Positions 34,200-45,033 of a stretch of DNA of 64,000 nucleotides are shown piece after piece (the first letter of the stretch is position 1; each line of letters starts with the position of its first letter). This DNA is from Solen grandis (Eukaryota > Mollusca > Bivalvia > Adapedonta > Solenidae), in assembly GCA_021229015.1 (NCBI GenBank), contig CM037788.1, positions 39,394,024 through 39,458,023 of the forward strand, written 5' to 3'. The notes beneath the pieces are model-generated. The model saw only the letters and a program-made list of their open reading frames with translations. It was not told the origin of the DNA and made no database searches. A program made the position numbers and the translations under genes.

Positions 34200-36167
34200 C
34201 AGGGCTTTTTTTTTCGAAATTTGGGAAGGGGCCTTAGCCTTCTATTTTGGGAAATTGAAACGCGATTTCAGGGCGTTTTGGGAAAAAGGTAGACTCAATT
34301 CACATGTATACAGTAATATTCTAACAGTCTTATGAATCTTAAAGAATCAAAACGAATTGATATAACAACTAGACATAAAACAGAGCTGTCTTTGGTTCAA
34401 ATCGCTGCACTATTTAAAATGGTACTAATGTCCAAAAACAATCTTCCTCCTTGGTGTCAACACCAAGACTAGCACTAGCTGCAAGAATGTTTTGGCATTC
34501 ACCAGATAGAGCCAAATCTCTTAAGTTGGAGGCAGATTTTTTTTAACAAGTGGCTCCAATATAGTTTTGTGTTTATATATGCTTTAACTGAAATGTCAAA
34601 TGCACATTCATTTGGTACATTATATTTAAAAATAAATAGAAATAATAAACATGTACATTATTATTGAAATACAGACATTACACTTTCTTTCACAATATTT
34701 CAATTGAAAATTAGATTAATGAAATTAACTCTAAGTTTTATATAGAAAATTGTTAAAATATTGTCAAATTTTCAAAATAAATCATTCAAAATAAATGGTG
34801 ATATAATTATTATATAAAATACTTAAAAAAATATCAATATGTTTAAATATTACAAGTGTAAAAGAATAATAATAAATCAAAAGTGAAATTTAGAATTAAA
34901 AAAAAATTGAGTATGTTATGTTTGGGGGACGTTTCATTTTGGCTACGTTTTTTACTTTTTTCTTAGCAATAAGGAATTGGTTATTTATACATCAAGGTAA
35001 ATAACTGATGTGTTTATGTATTGAAAACTTACTTGGTGAACCGAACAACTGATCTGAATGTTTTAAAAAGATAAACAAGCAATAACAAGAGCTGTCCATA
35101 AGACAGCGCACTCGACTTTTCTCAGTTGCTAAGACACAGTTTTATGGATTTTAATAGTATGGTACATATCAATGATGATATGTTCTAGTTATAGTAGAAA
35201 TTATTCTATCACCTCCAATAAACAAATATGAAATTTTTAATTGGTGAAATTAGCATGCAGAATCATTTTGAGAATGTGGTGTGCTGATCTGCCAACTCCA
35301 GTGCTAAAATCTAAGTATGAAAGGGGCATAATTCAAGAAGTAGTACAGCAAGAGTTATGGGCTTTGTTAGTAAGGTAGAGGTAATGATGGTGAATATGTA
35401 CTTGAAGTTTCAGTTGAATACCTTAGATAGTATTGAAGATATACAACTTTGTAAAAACTTTAACCTTGATTTTGGCTGTTTTGTAAGTATGAAAGGGGCA
35501 TAACTCCAAAAATAGGATAGCCAGGGTTGTGGGCCTTAGAAGTAAGGTAGAAGTGATGATGGTGAATAAGTATTTTAAGTTTGGGTGGAATACCTTTGAT
35601 AGTATTTAAGTTATTGATGTTTGAAAAAAACTTTAACCTTGTGTTGCAACGCCGACGCCTACACCGACGCCGACGCCCGAGTGACAGTATAAGCTCTCAT
35701 TTTCTTCGAAAAGTCAAGCTAAAAATGCTAATGTATCTTCGCAAACAGCCGCCATTGACTGAGATGATTGGGCAACTTCATAACAGCTCTCTAAATGAAG
35801 GTAAAACAATAGTTGGTAGAAGGTGTGACAAATGATAGTCGTCCAATAAAATCCAGTATTCCACATTGAACTTTAGAATGCGTGTTGATTGGGTCATCGA
35901 ACAGCAGGTGCTTTACTTTAAGTAGTAGGCAGTGTAGAGTGACCTATAATTTTGTGCATTACGGAAACAACTGCATAACTGGGTTTTTTTCTCTGTATTA
36001 ATGAATATTCGCTTATAGGTTTAAGGAGAAAAATAGTTGGAACATATTGGGAATTTTATCATTAGATTTTGGGAATTCTTTTGGCCAAAATTGGGAAAAA
36101 TATAGCCTTTTTACGATTGGGAAGTCACCGAAGATCGGCCTCTAATATAGAATGAAAAAAAGCCCTG
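34200..36167. mobile_element. hAT-like element with 5-bp target duplication CATAC
   Basis: Starts CAGGGCTTTTTTTTTCG and ends GAAAAAAAGCCCTG, that is, inverted ends CAGGGCTTTTTT. It is flanked by CATAC at 34195-34199 and 36168-36172. The interior has no intact transposase and is interrupted by a family B repeat (35084-35725). CAGGG ends fit the hAT superfamily, in which some branches make 5-bp duplications. That placement is inference. Confidence 0.75.
35084..35725 (+). repeat. Tandem-bearing dispersed repeat (family B), nested
   Basis: Starts AACAAGAGCTGTC-CATAA-GACAGC, then CTCGACTTTTC. Internal units contain AAGTATGAAAGGGGCATAA (twice). Then a CGCCGACGCCTACACCGACG microsatellite and an end TTTTC-TTC-GAAAAGTCAAGCTAAAAA. 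Same plan as families A and C, unrelated sequence. Confidence 0.7.
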
Positions 36168-37149
36168 CATACACATCATTTTTTTTTTAATTGTCATATT
36201 CCTAATGAGGAGAATTCATGCAAACAATTTATCTTGAAGGTATGCATTTATCGCATTTTTATTAATATCCTCATTCTTAGTTGTATCTGACATCATGGTT
36301 GAGGGTATCCCCATATTCAGTAGATTTCAGTTGTTTGGAGAAATCCTAGCCAAGATAACTATATTTAATAGATACTTTTGGTTTCAGTTATTCCCAGAAA
36401 CTGATGCTATGAATAAGACTGCACTGCAAATAGCTATCTAAAGTAAAACCGTTTGCACTTTGACAGTACTTAGTATACACTCAACCAATGAAATGGCTGG
36501 ATACATAATAACCTGGGCTAGCAACATATACTGAATTTTTACTACTTCTACTGAAAAAGTCAGTTTTACAACTGGGGTGCCCAGTAAAATTTTCTCTTTC
36601 TTCTCCTGTTTTGGACATGCCCTTAAACTCGGTCCCATTTGAAATTTTAACACACCAATGCCGCATCCTTAGCAAAACACTGATGGTATAAGTACCGCCC
36701 AGACAAGCAAATCAAGGTCAAAGACCTTTGACCTCTATGTCTGACCTTCACCTTGGAGATAAGGACTAAACTCAAGAAACTTTGTCTCATTCAGGCAAAC
36801 ATTACTGCCAAATTATTGAAAATATTCTGCCATCCATATCAAAGTTACAGCCTGGACAAGCAAATCTGAACAATCTGAACTGCAGACATTCTCAACATAA
36901 ATTATCATCAATTCTAAAAAAAGTAGTCCTGGGTATCTGACATGACTCAAGCAATGTCATGTAAAACTTACAGAATTGAGTCTCCCAAATTTCAATTGAG
37001 CTTCGTTACCTATCAATTTGAAAATGATTGGATCCATGCCAATTTTCATTTGAGTCATTATGCAAATACACAGACAAAACTGTTCCTCTGTTTATAGTGT
37101 AATTATCATAGTTGAAGAAAAAAATACAAGACATTTGGACTGAGCTTAT
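36168..37149. other. Intron sequence, no gene seen
   Basis: AT-rich. At about 36700-36780 a TCAAGGTCAAAGACCTTTGACC stretch resembles the dispersed GTCAAGGTCA-type repeats also seen near 1-60 and 55870. A 71-codon minus-strand frame at 36438-36653 lacks any gene context. Confidence 0.35.
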
Positions 37150-37265
37150 GACCTTCCCAGACGCAAAGTATTGGTCCAACCCAGGAATTGTCACAGGATT
37201 AGTATAAGTTGTAATGACTGAATTCCCCAAAGTATAAATAAGTTTAAAGTAAGCCTGATAAGAAC

Positions 37266-38289
37266 CAGGCCTTTTTCTGGCGCATCTACGGGTCCGTTAA
37301 ACGGACCCATTCCCAATGACAAATAACGTGTATTTTTCCCAATTTTGATAAAAATATTCCCAATGCGAATGAATAAAATTCCCACGGCCTAAAAGGAGAA
37401 AAAAATGAACAAATATCGCCTATTTATTGAGATGTTCAGTCCCATCAAAACTTGTTTACGATACGACAATGAAAATGGCAGACGTATTCCAAAAATAGTA
37501 AAGACACTATTACGCGGTAACCACGGTTTTCGGGAAAGCCTGTTTGTCGATCGATTTTTTAAAGTCCATTCCATTTGTGATTCCCTAAAACGATAATTTC
37601 CTTATAATTTGCAAATTCTAGTTCCCTTTTTACCTTTAATGCATTTCAAGATGTAAATATCGAAAAAAGGTTTATTCCCGGAGAATTGTCTTGTGTGTCC
37701 CGGTTTTTAGCGTGCACTATTCACGTTGTCAAGATTTCGTCGCACAACAGTAAGTACTACGCAAAACGCATTTGTAAAAAAAGATAAAGAGGGGACAAAA
37801 AAGTTATATTCGTATTTTTCAAAACAAAGTGAGGAGGATGCTGCCTCAACATCAACTGATTCAACAGTGCCTGCCGATTGTCCTGAACAACCGGCACCCG
37901 TAGACCCTCCCGAAAAAACAAATGAAAAAACGGCTGAAAAAACCCATTCCGAAAAAGCAACCCCTATATCATTTCAAGATGAATCCCCCTTGAAATTAGT
38001 TCCTAAACTCTCCAGCCTGATGACCATCTGTGCTGAAGGTCCAGACCAGTTACTGAATGAAGACCTTGAGCAAATGTGCAACATCTTTAGAGATGCTAAG
38101 GCCAGAAAAATGGCATTGTAATAATGTTCAGTAATGAGAAACATAATTGAAAAAAAGAAGAAATTAAGAGAACCATAATTAAGGCTTGGAAGTATATGTT
38201 CTAAATTCTTCCCAAAAAAGGTTGTTTTCGCGCGAAAAATTCCCAATTCCAAAAAAAAAAAAATCCCAAAATGGCAAGAAAAAGGCCTG
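37266..38289 (+). mobile_element. Non-autonomous hAT-like element with 5-bp duplication AGAAC
   Basis: Inverted ends CAGGCCTTTTTCTGGC (left) and GGCAAGAAAAAGGCCTG (right). Target duplication AGAAC at 37261-37265 and 38290-38294. The empty site is preserved at about 28915. It carries an open frame of 131 codons that resembles the two ends of a transposase. Confidence 0.85.
37726..38121 (+). pseudogene. Internally deleted hAT-type transposase remnant
   Basis: A 131-residue open frame inside the element at 37266-38289. The N-terminal part is basic then acidic/proline-rich (KLYSYFSKQSEEDAAS, then CPEQPAPVDPPEKT), like the variable leader of some hAT transposases. The C-terminal part (LSSLMTICAEGPDQLLNEDL, then NIFRDAKARKMAL) resembles the very end of KIAA1586/ZNF862-type hAT proteins, where LMRI..EGP..E.FD and a final basic segment occur. 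The zinc finger, catalytic domain and dimerisation core are absent, so it cannot transpose by itself. The frame starts at an ATG at 37726 but the true start is uncertain. It may encode a small protein or nothing. Confidence 0.55.
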
Positions 38290-38689
38290 AGAACTTTATC
38301 ATTCTCATGCCTGTTGGTTAGTGTTTATTTCAATCAATGATAAATCTGTTTTAAGTCTCAAGTCTTCCCTTGTACTAAACATTGATCATACCTTATCAAG
38401 GTTTTTCCTTGGATAAAAGTGACCCCTTGTTATATATATCGACAAATTTTTAAACACTTTTGGGCATTTGGACTGAGCAGATTGAAATGTTAAAGTTCTG
38501 CAGGATTTTTCCCCCCCAATATCAGGAGTATCTTCTTCACATTCATGCATTTTTCCCAAAAATTATGATTCATCCAGAGATTTTCTTTCCCAAAACTTTA
38601 AAGAATGGTGCTTTACTCCCACAAAACTTGAAAGAATGGTGCTCTACTCCCAAAAATATGATATTACGGCCCCATCATCAGAAAATAGT

Positions 38690-38830
38690 CCTGTAGATAA
38701 GTGGCATAATATGACACCCAGTCACACTATAATCCTGACAATGGGCCAACCAGTCCCGGAACTCCCTTACATGCTGAGCACCATTAGCATAGCATTAGCA
38801 CAGGATCCTGAATGCAAGTGTAAAGTATAA
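38690..38830 (+). repeat. S1-type repeat fragment
   Basis: GATAAGTGGCATAATATGAC, then CCTGACAATGGGCCAACCAG and CATGCTGAGC, as in the S1 copies at 19062 and 50640. Confidence 0.5.
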
Positions 38831-39562
38831 TAGACACAGTCTGCAAATTCTTCAACATGGGAGACATTTTTTTTCTTCTACATTAGGCTTAATATGGGTC
38901 AGAGTAATAGTCTGACACATTCCAAATGCCAAGAAAGGCAAATATTCCAGCCATTTAAATATAGGGAAAAAAATCAAACCCATTAATATATTGTTGATGC
39001 TTACCAAAAAAAAATGTTCCAGCTATTTCAGATTTGATATACTTTCCCAAGTATTATGAAATAAATTTAGAATGCTCAATTTGGTAGTTTTAGACTTTCT
39101 TGTTGACTGACTACACATAAAGCAAATAATGATTATTAAGAAAATAATGGAAATTGGTCATTTAATAATAATAATAAAAAAAAACATGATTAAAATGATT
39201 AATTATCTAAAAATTTGAAAATTCTGAAACAAAGCTTGTCCTACTTTACCTGGGGTCATCTTTTTGTAAAAAAAAAAAAAAACAAGAACTAAAGACGGCA
39301 TTGATTCTATAAAATTACATCCGAATTCCCAATATTTCCTTACATTGAGGCATTTTATGAGAAAAAGACCATCTCTAAACCAGGCTTCAGCTGTTAGTGG
39401 GTCTTTGTATTTCACAACGCAAATAACATCTTCTAACAGTGAATGCTATATTAGTATATTTGCTATCAGACACACTGAAATTGCAATAATTAGGAACATA
39501 GGAATATTGTTGTTGTCCTGATCAGACTAAAGAACCCAAATTTATTTCCAGTGATTTTTTTT
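38831..39562. other. Intron sequence, no feature seen
   Basis: AT-rich with poly-A runs. No exon identified. Confidence 0.3.
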
Positions 39563-39767
39563 TTAACCCTTTCCCTCATAGAGGACACCATGAAAAGACC
39601 TATGCGAACAGCATAAAACCAGATCAGCTTGCGAGTAACTCAGTGGTCTGGAAATGAGGATTTTGTAATTAAACTTGGTAAGGTTTAACTGTGGTTTTCT
39701 GCAGATCAGGCTTTAATGTGATACCTATTGAGGGCATCAAATGAGTATATATGAGGGAAAGGGTTAA
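39563..39767 (+). mobile_element. TTAA miniature element, family 1, hairpin arm deleted
   Basis: Intact TTAACCCTTTCCCTCATA and TATGAGGGAAAGGGTTAA ends. At the apex GCGAGTAACTC joins AGTGGTCTGG, so the whole second arm is gone. Confidence 0.85.
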
Positions 39768-40236
39768 ATCTGATTTTTAGGGGGGTTTTTTAATTGGGAA
39801 AATTAGCATTATAATCCACACGAGTGTTCTCTGGACCAGCTGAAGCATGACTGAAACTGTGTGAAGGACAAAGAGACGGACTAGATGACCTCTGCTTAAA
39901 GCAGGTGACACAAAAACTGGAATATCATAAATAATGAAAATGTTTTAAATTTACAAAACAATAACCTAATTATAGGTGGTATATGTCATAGAAAGTTTCA
40001 AATCAACATTAGAATTATAAGAATAAAACAAATTTTATCAAAATTTGATTAATTCATTTGAGAATGAAAAAACATATTTCATTGTGGAAAATAGGTAGAT
40101 GTTTTGGGGGGAAAAAAAAGGGGGTTTTGGCTAAGGGAAACCACCTGTAAATTCACTATAAAGAATCACTGATTTCTCAGACTGGCATATTCATTTTTTT
40201 TTTTCAAATTAAAATGGTATAGTCAGAGAAACTTAC
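39768..40236. other. Intron sequence, no feature seen
   Basis: AT-rich. The last bases before 40237 are the start of the intron (donor GTAAGTTTC on the minus strand). Confidence 0.35.
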
Positions 40237-40404
40237 CCATGATCATGCGGCCGAACACCTTGTATTCGGCCACCTTGATGTCCAGCCACATGACGAAGTG
40301 TGAGAGCGTCCAGGGCTGGACTTGGGACAGAAGGGCGCTGAAGTCCTTCTTCACTGAACCTAGGTCCATCATCTTGGCAGTGGTCACTGCAACATCGGCA
40401 TTCA
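40237..40404 (-). CDS. Unrecognised probably nuclear protein, second coding exon
   Basis: 168-bp exon, phase 1 to phase 1, with donor GTAAGT after 40237 and a probable acceptor GGCCAG before 40404 (weak pyrimidine tract). An alternative acceptor GTTGCAG 15 bases further in has the same phase. It encodes TTAKMMDLGSVKKDF, then LLSQVQPWTLSHFVMWLD and KVAEYKVFGRMIM. This is a compact helical-looking segment rich in aromatic and hydrophobic residues. Spliced to 23800 it continues D-NTPNDTPQWLRAS in frame. The conserved look and the GC content above its surroundings support an exon. The family is not recognised. Confidence 0.75.
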
Positions 40405-40997
40405 CTGGCCATTTTATAATTGTTTTAAACAGTTGAAAATTATAACAAAATCAACGTTTTGAAGATTATAAACTGATATAACCCATAACCATGGCAACGC
40501 ACCAAGATACAATGACATTTTATTTCTCTAGTATAAATAAGGAGTCTTTGGAAATTGTTGTTTTGGTGTTGTTTGGTCTTTTTTAAAGTCAAGGATAAAA
40601 ACTGAAAATTAGTACATCAACAGCAGATAATATCATGCCTGTGTCTTACCTAATTAGCACCACAGGATGTCAGGAATACAGACTTATGACTGACACCCTT
40701 TGGTAACAAGGTAATCAACCAACATGTCAAAATACCTAGCACCTACATGTCAGTGTGCACTCTACAATAACAATTATATAAATATCCAGACGAAAGGGCA
40801 GGATTGATCAACAAGCAACTGGGTGGGTGTTGTTTGAGGTATGCATCCTAATAATTCAGGACTAGCTTTTAAAAGCAATGGACATGCAATTAGTACAGAA
40901 ATCTTTAGTGATTTCGTAAAATAGATCAAACTGCTTCATATATCAAAATTTGTTTTGTCTGGCTTAAATTGTCCATGCAGTACAGTTTTACTACTTT
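40405..40997. other. Intron sequence, no feature seen
   Basis: AT-rich. No exon or repeat recognised. Confidence 0.3.
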
Positions 40998-42148
40998 TAG
41001 AGCTGGGTCGATTTCATCGATATATCGCCATTTTTGCTGACGATACCTGCAGGGTTTTCGATGACGCACAAAATTGTGCATGTTGAATGCCAGTACGCCG
41101 TCAATAACGCATTTTCAAAACCAGGTTCTAAATATAAGACATATTCGATTGATATCAAATAGCTGTCAGTTTAAACCTACTATTTGTGTTTCCTTTATTT
41201 TGGAAACAACATGTGACGTTCCAGATGCATGTTCATTTTATTTTTTCTGCTTCGCTCTGAATAACAGATCAAGATATGGGACGTTCCGTTTCTTATAATA
41301 GAACCCAGACTACCGGCATTGCATAAAACGATGACCTCACGTCGTCGTCATCCTGAATATTAGGCTGTCTGTTTATGTGCATGGAAGCATGTTTTTATTT
41401 ATGAAAACTAGACTTACTTTGATTTTTTCTCACCATATATCACCCTTTTATATATTTTGATAAATTTTATCACAGAAAAATTCTCCCTTTATAAATAAGT
41501 CTGATGTTCCGATACGTTCTGTATAACTTAGTCCCAACCAATGATGGAGAGTTGTTGCATAGCAACGTCATTCGGATCACCGCAAATGCAGCAACAATGG
41601 TATTAAGTTTTATTATTTTTATTATCTAGCTGCAGGCATGTCCCCCTTAAAATTTCGAATGACCCCATAATCAAATATTCAAGGGGACACATGTCCCCAA
41701 AATGAAAATGTACATATTAAACCCTGTTACCTAATTGTGATTCTAACCTCAAGAATCGATTCTCAAACGATACTTCAATGGACTAAAGTTTTTGGTGTAA
41801 ACCACCAAAATTGAATATGCCGCTTGGCATGCAGCTTATATCTTCAGCATAAAGTGTCTATTTCTGTCGTTGTTACCTTTTGTTGACTAGATTGACTGGT
41901 AGACTAAATTTCAAAATAAAATCAAAGAAGATTTTTTAAATTAAAAATTAACTCTAAAATGCATTTTTCTATCATTTGTCCATGTGTCTAAGCGGCATAG
42001 CAACATGGACACGGAAATCTAATATACAGCAGAAATTCATTAGTTGGCCATGCTAGAACTACATTATTTATATAATATCAAGTATTGTGATCATATCTAC
42101 AATATCATGATACATTGTGATACTTTTAGCTGGAGATACCCAGCCCTA
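40998..42148 (+). mobile_element. hAT-like element with 8-bp duplication ACTACTTT, containing a second element
   Basis: Starts TAGAGCTGGGTCG and ends GATACCCAGCCCTA. Flanked by ACTACTTT at 40990-40997 and 42149-42156, the classic 8-bp hAT signature. The interior has CATCGATATATCG-type motifs and no transposase. It is homologous to 25886-26341, which lacks the nested insertion. Confidence 0.8.
41049..41727 (+). mobile_element. Nested element with 5-bp duplication TACCT
   Basis: Starts GCAGGGTTTTCG and ends TTAAACCCTGT. Flanked by TACCT at 41044-41048 and 41728-41732. It is absent from the homologous copy at 25886, which confirms that it inserted later. No coding sequence. Confidence 0.7.
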
Positions 42149-42285
42149 ACTACTTTTGGTCTGTGATTTTGAGGAAAAATCCATATTGGGAGCATCATTA
42201 TTAAGCATCTTTGATAGACTTAACATGAAATTTAGATACCACATCATTCATTGGGAAAAATGTTATGATTAAATAAAGAAAAAAA

Positions 42286-42543
42286 TGACGCTCAAAATTA
42301 ACACTTGCTTTTTAGCAAAATGCGAGTGCTAAAATGCGAGTAGAAAATGAAGTTTGCGAGTTACGTTTTAAACCACTAGCAGTTTTTTGCAAGTGAAAAT
42401 TTTGGCTTATGGTTAAACAGGTCTAAATGAGATAATAATTTGTGGGTAAGACTATTAAGTCTGGGAAATTGCGAGTTAAAATTAAAGGCACAAGCATTTA
42501 TTTGCAAGAGGGGGGGGGGGGGGGGGAATAAATTTGAGCCCTG
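42286..42543 (+). mobile_element. hAT-like miniature element
   Basis: Left GACGCTCAAAATTAACACTTG and right ATAAATTTGAGCCCTG are imperfect inverted ends of the CAGGGCTCAAA type. The interior has GCAAAATGCGAG repeats and a poly-G run (about 42511-42526). No clear target duplication. Confidence 0.45.
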
Positions 42544-42587
42544 ATATGAATAAAACTTTGTAAAACATCAAAGATTTCTGTTCATAA

Positions 42588-42940
42588 CAGGGGTTTCCTT
42601 AAGGATTTGACTTTCACTTGCCCAGCGGGCAAGTTACTTTGAACATCTACTTGCCCCCCAGTGAAAACAGCTTGTCTGATCTTTAAGTTAGTTAGTGTTT
42701 GTTAATGTTGAAAACTAATATGTGTAGTATTAAGATGAATTTTAGTTAACATATATCAAACACAATTTGCAAGCAACTCACCCCCTATATAATGTAGAAA
42801 ATAAAATAAAAAAAAAAAACACGAAAAATTTCATTTACGAAAATAAACTTGCCCGACGGGCTATCTCCTTGAAAAATCACTTGCCCATGGTGATTTTAAC
42901 CCGGCACGGGCAAGTGGGCATCCACTTAAGAAAACCCCTG
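42588..42940 (+). mobile_element. Miniature element with 5-bp duplication CATAA
   Basis: Inverted ends CAGGGGTTTCCTTAAG and CTTAAGAAAACCCCTG, flanked by CATAA at 42583-42587 and 42941-42945. The interior has opposed ACTTGCCC / GGGCAAGT motifs. No coding sequence. Confidence 0.85.
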
Positions 42941-43599
42941 CATAATGAATTCATGGAAGACATTTTTATTTTTAAGAAATAATAAAATGTTTAACTGACA
43001 AGACAGTTATCATACTGCACATAGAGCCTGCAAAAAATTATTTAAGCTCAAGTTTTATGACCCCAATGTTGAAATGACAAGATTTCAACTACAATAATAT
43101 ATAATCAAAAGTATTTCAATTTCAGCATCTGGTTCAGATAGTAGATTCTGCGGACATGGAATTACATCAAAAACATTCTTCAAAAACTGGAAACAAATAA
43201 GAAAGCTAAGCATGTATTGTATATCTCATTAGCTTATTTAAATTTAATTTGCTATATACATCAACTGCATTCAAATAAATGAATATCAAAAGAGAAACAG
43301 CAGTGTTTTGGCCTTTGTATACATAAACATTTCAATTAATGATCACTCGAACACTTACAGAATCCAACAAATTCTGTAAGCACTTTGTTTGCTGTCACTT
43401 AAAAACAAATTAAAGTGATATCACGACAAAATAATTAAATTTTAAAATATTAAAGGAGTGTAAAGAGTTACCTCCCTTAGAACTATAATAAGTTTTACTT
43501 AATTTACTTAAATTATGACGAATATAACACATCAAAAAGCAAACAGTTAGTATTAAAAGTCAAAATATAACATATGGAACAATAAATCACACAATATAC
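42941..43599. other. Intron 1 of the unknown gene, no feature seen
   Basis: AT-rich, no repeat boundary recognised. Confidence 0.3.
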
Positions 43600-43609
43600 C
43601 TGTTGTCAT
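43600..43609 (-). CDS. Unrecognised probably nuclear protein, start-codon exon (10 coding bases)
   Basis: On the minus strand ATGACAACAG is followed by a donor GTATAT. This gives ATG ACA ACA G, phase 1, which joins to TG-AAT-GCC at 40404 as Met-Thr-Thr-Val-Asn-Ala. Only the frame match and the promoter-like sequence about 250 bp upstream support it. The first exon would be mostly 5' untranslated. Another start further upstream is possible. Confidence 0.45.
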
Positions 43610-43863
43610 GAGTAGATTTTGTGGTTTTAAAAACTGTCAGTTTCCAAAATATTTATCTTGGCATTTTCTTGACGTATTTGCAACCTGTTTAACAACATAT
43701 TTAGTTGATAAACGACCGGTAATTAATGTGCATAAGTTTGTTTATATATCAAACTATATACCTTCATATGTGTAATGTCTATACACTGCGCATAAAATGC
43801 ATAAATTAATCGATATTTCGTAGAAAAACAACGCCAAATTTACAAAGCCTGCTTTGTTCAAAT

Positions 43864-43872
43864 AACCGGAAG
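43864..43872 (-). promoter_or_regulatory. Candidate ETS-type promoter site
   Basis: ACCGGAAGT, a consensus ETS/GABP site common in housekeeping promoters, lies about 260 bp upstream of the proposed start codon at 43609 in a small CpG-bearing patch. A single motif is weak evidence. Confidence 0.3.
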
Positions 43873-44828
43873 TTACGCGCACCTGTACTAAATCAATTTT
43901 ATGATAATCGTTGTCGTCATTCGATTAGAAGGAAAAAGTGGAATTACTTAAATATTTATTTTTTACCGCGTAGCGTGTACATAGTTTGGCAAAATTATTT
44001 GAAAATTACCGATTTCTTATTTTTTAACTTAATATTTAACCAAAAAAATATTGAAAAAATATAATATTTTCAAATTGATGACAAGTATCTCTTCTGTATT
44101 GTCTTTAATATTCTAATTTTAAAATGCCAAATCCTTCTTCTCTCTACCTATTCTGTGTGCAACTTCGATCATATTTCTTGGGCTGGACCAGTGCTTTGCG
44201 CCTGGGAAGGTCATGATTTATGGTTGCTCCTAGCGAGAATCGAATTCACAACCTTCGATTCCGAAATGGATCGCAGCACCCTTTTATAATTTAATCGTTT
44301 ACATATAGGCATTTATTTAATGCATTTTTGGTGAATTAGAAATATATCAGTGAATTAAAAAAAAAAATTTTTTCACTGTTTCAAACAGTGAATATTACAT
44401 TTTTTTTAAATAATTTTCACTGTTTTGTAATGGGACTACTAGGAGACACTAGGCCATACAGTATTTTTTAAAAAAAATTAATATTGATTTCTACAATCAA
44501 ATTAAACTTCTTCAGGAAATACCTGATAGAAATGTTGATTACACGCTTTCTTTGTGTTAATTTATTGGACTATTTTTCAGACCGAATAACGATTCATGCG
44601 ACCATGAATTTGGGGCTCCCCACAGGGTAAAATTTATGATGACAATGTGAAAAGCGTCGCAGTAAGGTATTAATAAAAAGAAAATTGTACGTTACAGTGG
44701 ATCTAAGTGCCACTCGTGAAAATCAAGATTTTTCTCCTCACCCGATGAATTAAATATGATACACTGAAACCACTAATCATTTACTATATCATATTTTTTG
44801 ACAAACGAAAAACGATGTCACCGTTCAA
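43873..44828. other. Intergenic sequence with tRNA-like SINE fragment
   Basis: At about 44200-44285 the minus strand holds GAATTCGATTCTCGCTAGGAG, a B-box-like remnant. Otherwise AT-rich with no gene. Confidence 0.35.
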
Positions 44829-45033
44829 TAGACCATTTCATCAGGGGGTCGGCAATATCCGGTATGATTCGTTGATTTAAACTGACCAATCAGTGACTGG
44901 GGAACAATCTCAAATATGTGTTTATATTCCATTAAATAATGGTGAAATTTTACACCAGCGTGCAGATTAGGTGTTCGGGAAGCGCTCGTTGATTTACGTA
45001 GATTTACGTGTCATTCCGGAATGAAATGGTCTA
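44829..45033. mobile_element. Miniature inverted-repeat element
   Basis: Ends TAGACCATTTCAT and ATGAAATGGTCTA, about 205 bp apart. No coding sequence. The TA at the tips could be the target duplication. Confidence 0.6.

Larger units (their letters stand above)
37150..38475 (+). repeat. Dispersed repeat R1, split by a transposon
   Basis: Left piece 37150-37265 and right piece 38290-38475 together match 28800-29090. They are interrupted exactly at GATAAGAAC / AGAACTTTATC by the element at 37266-38289. Confidence 0.75.
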
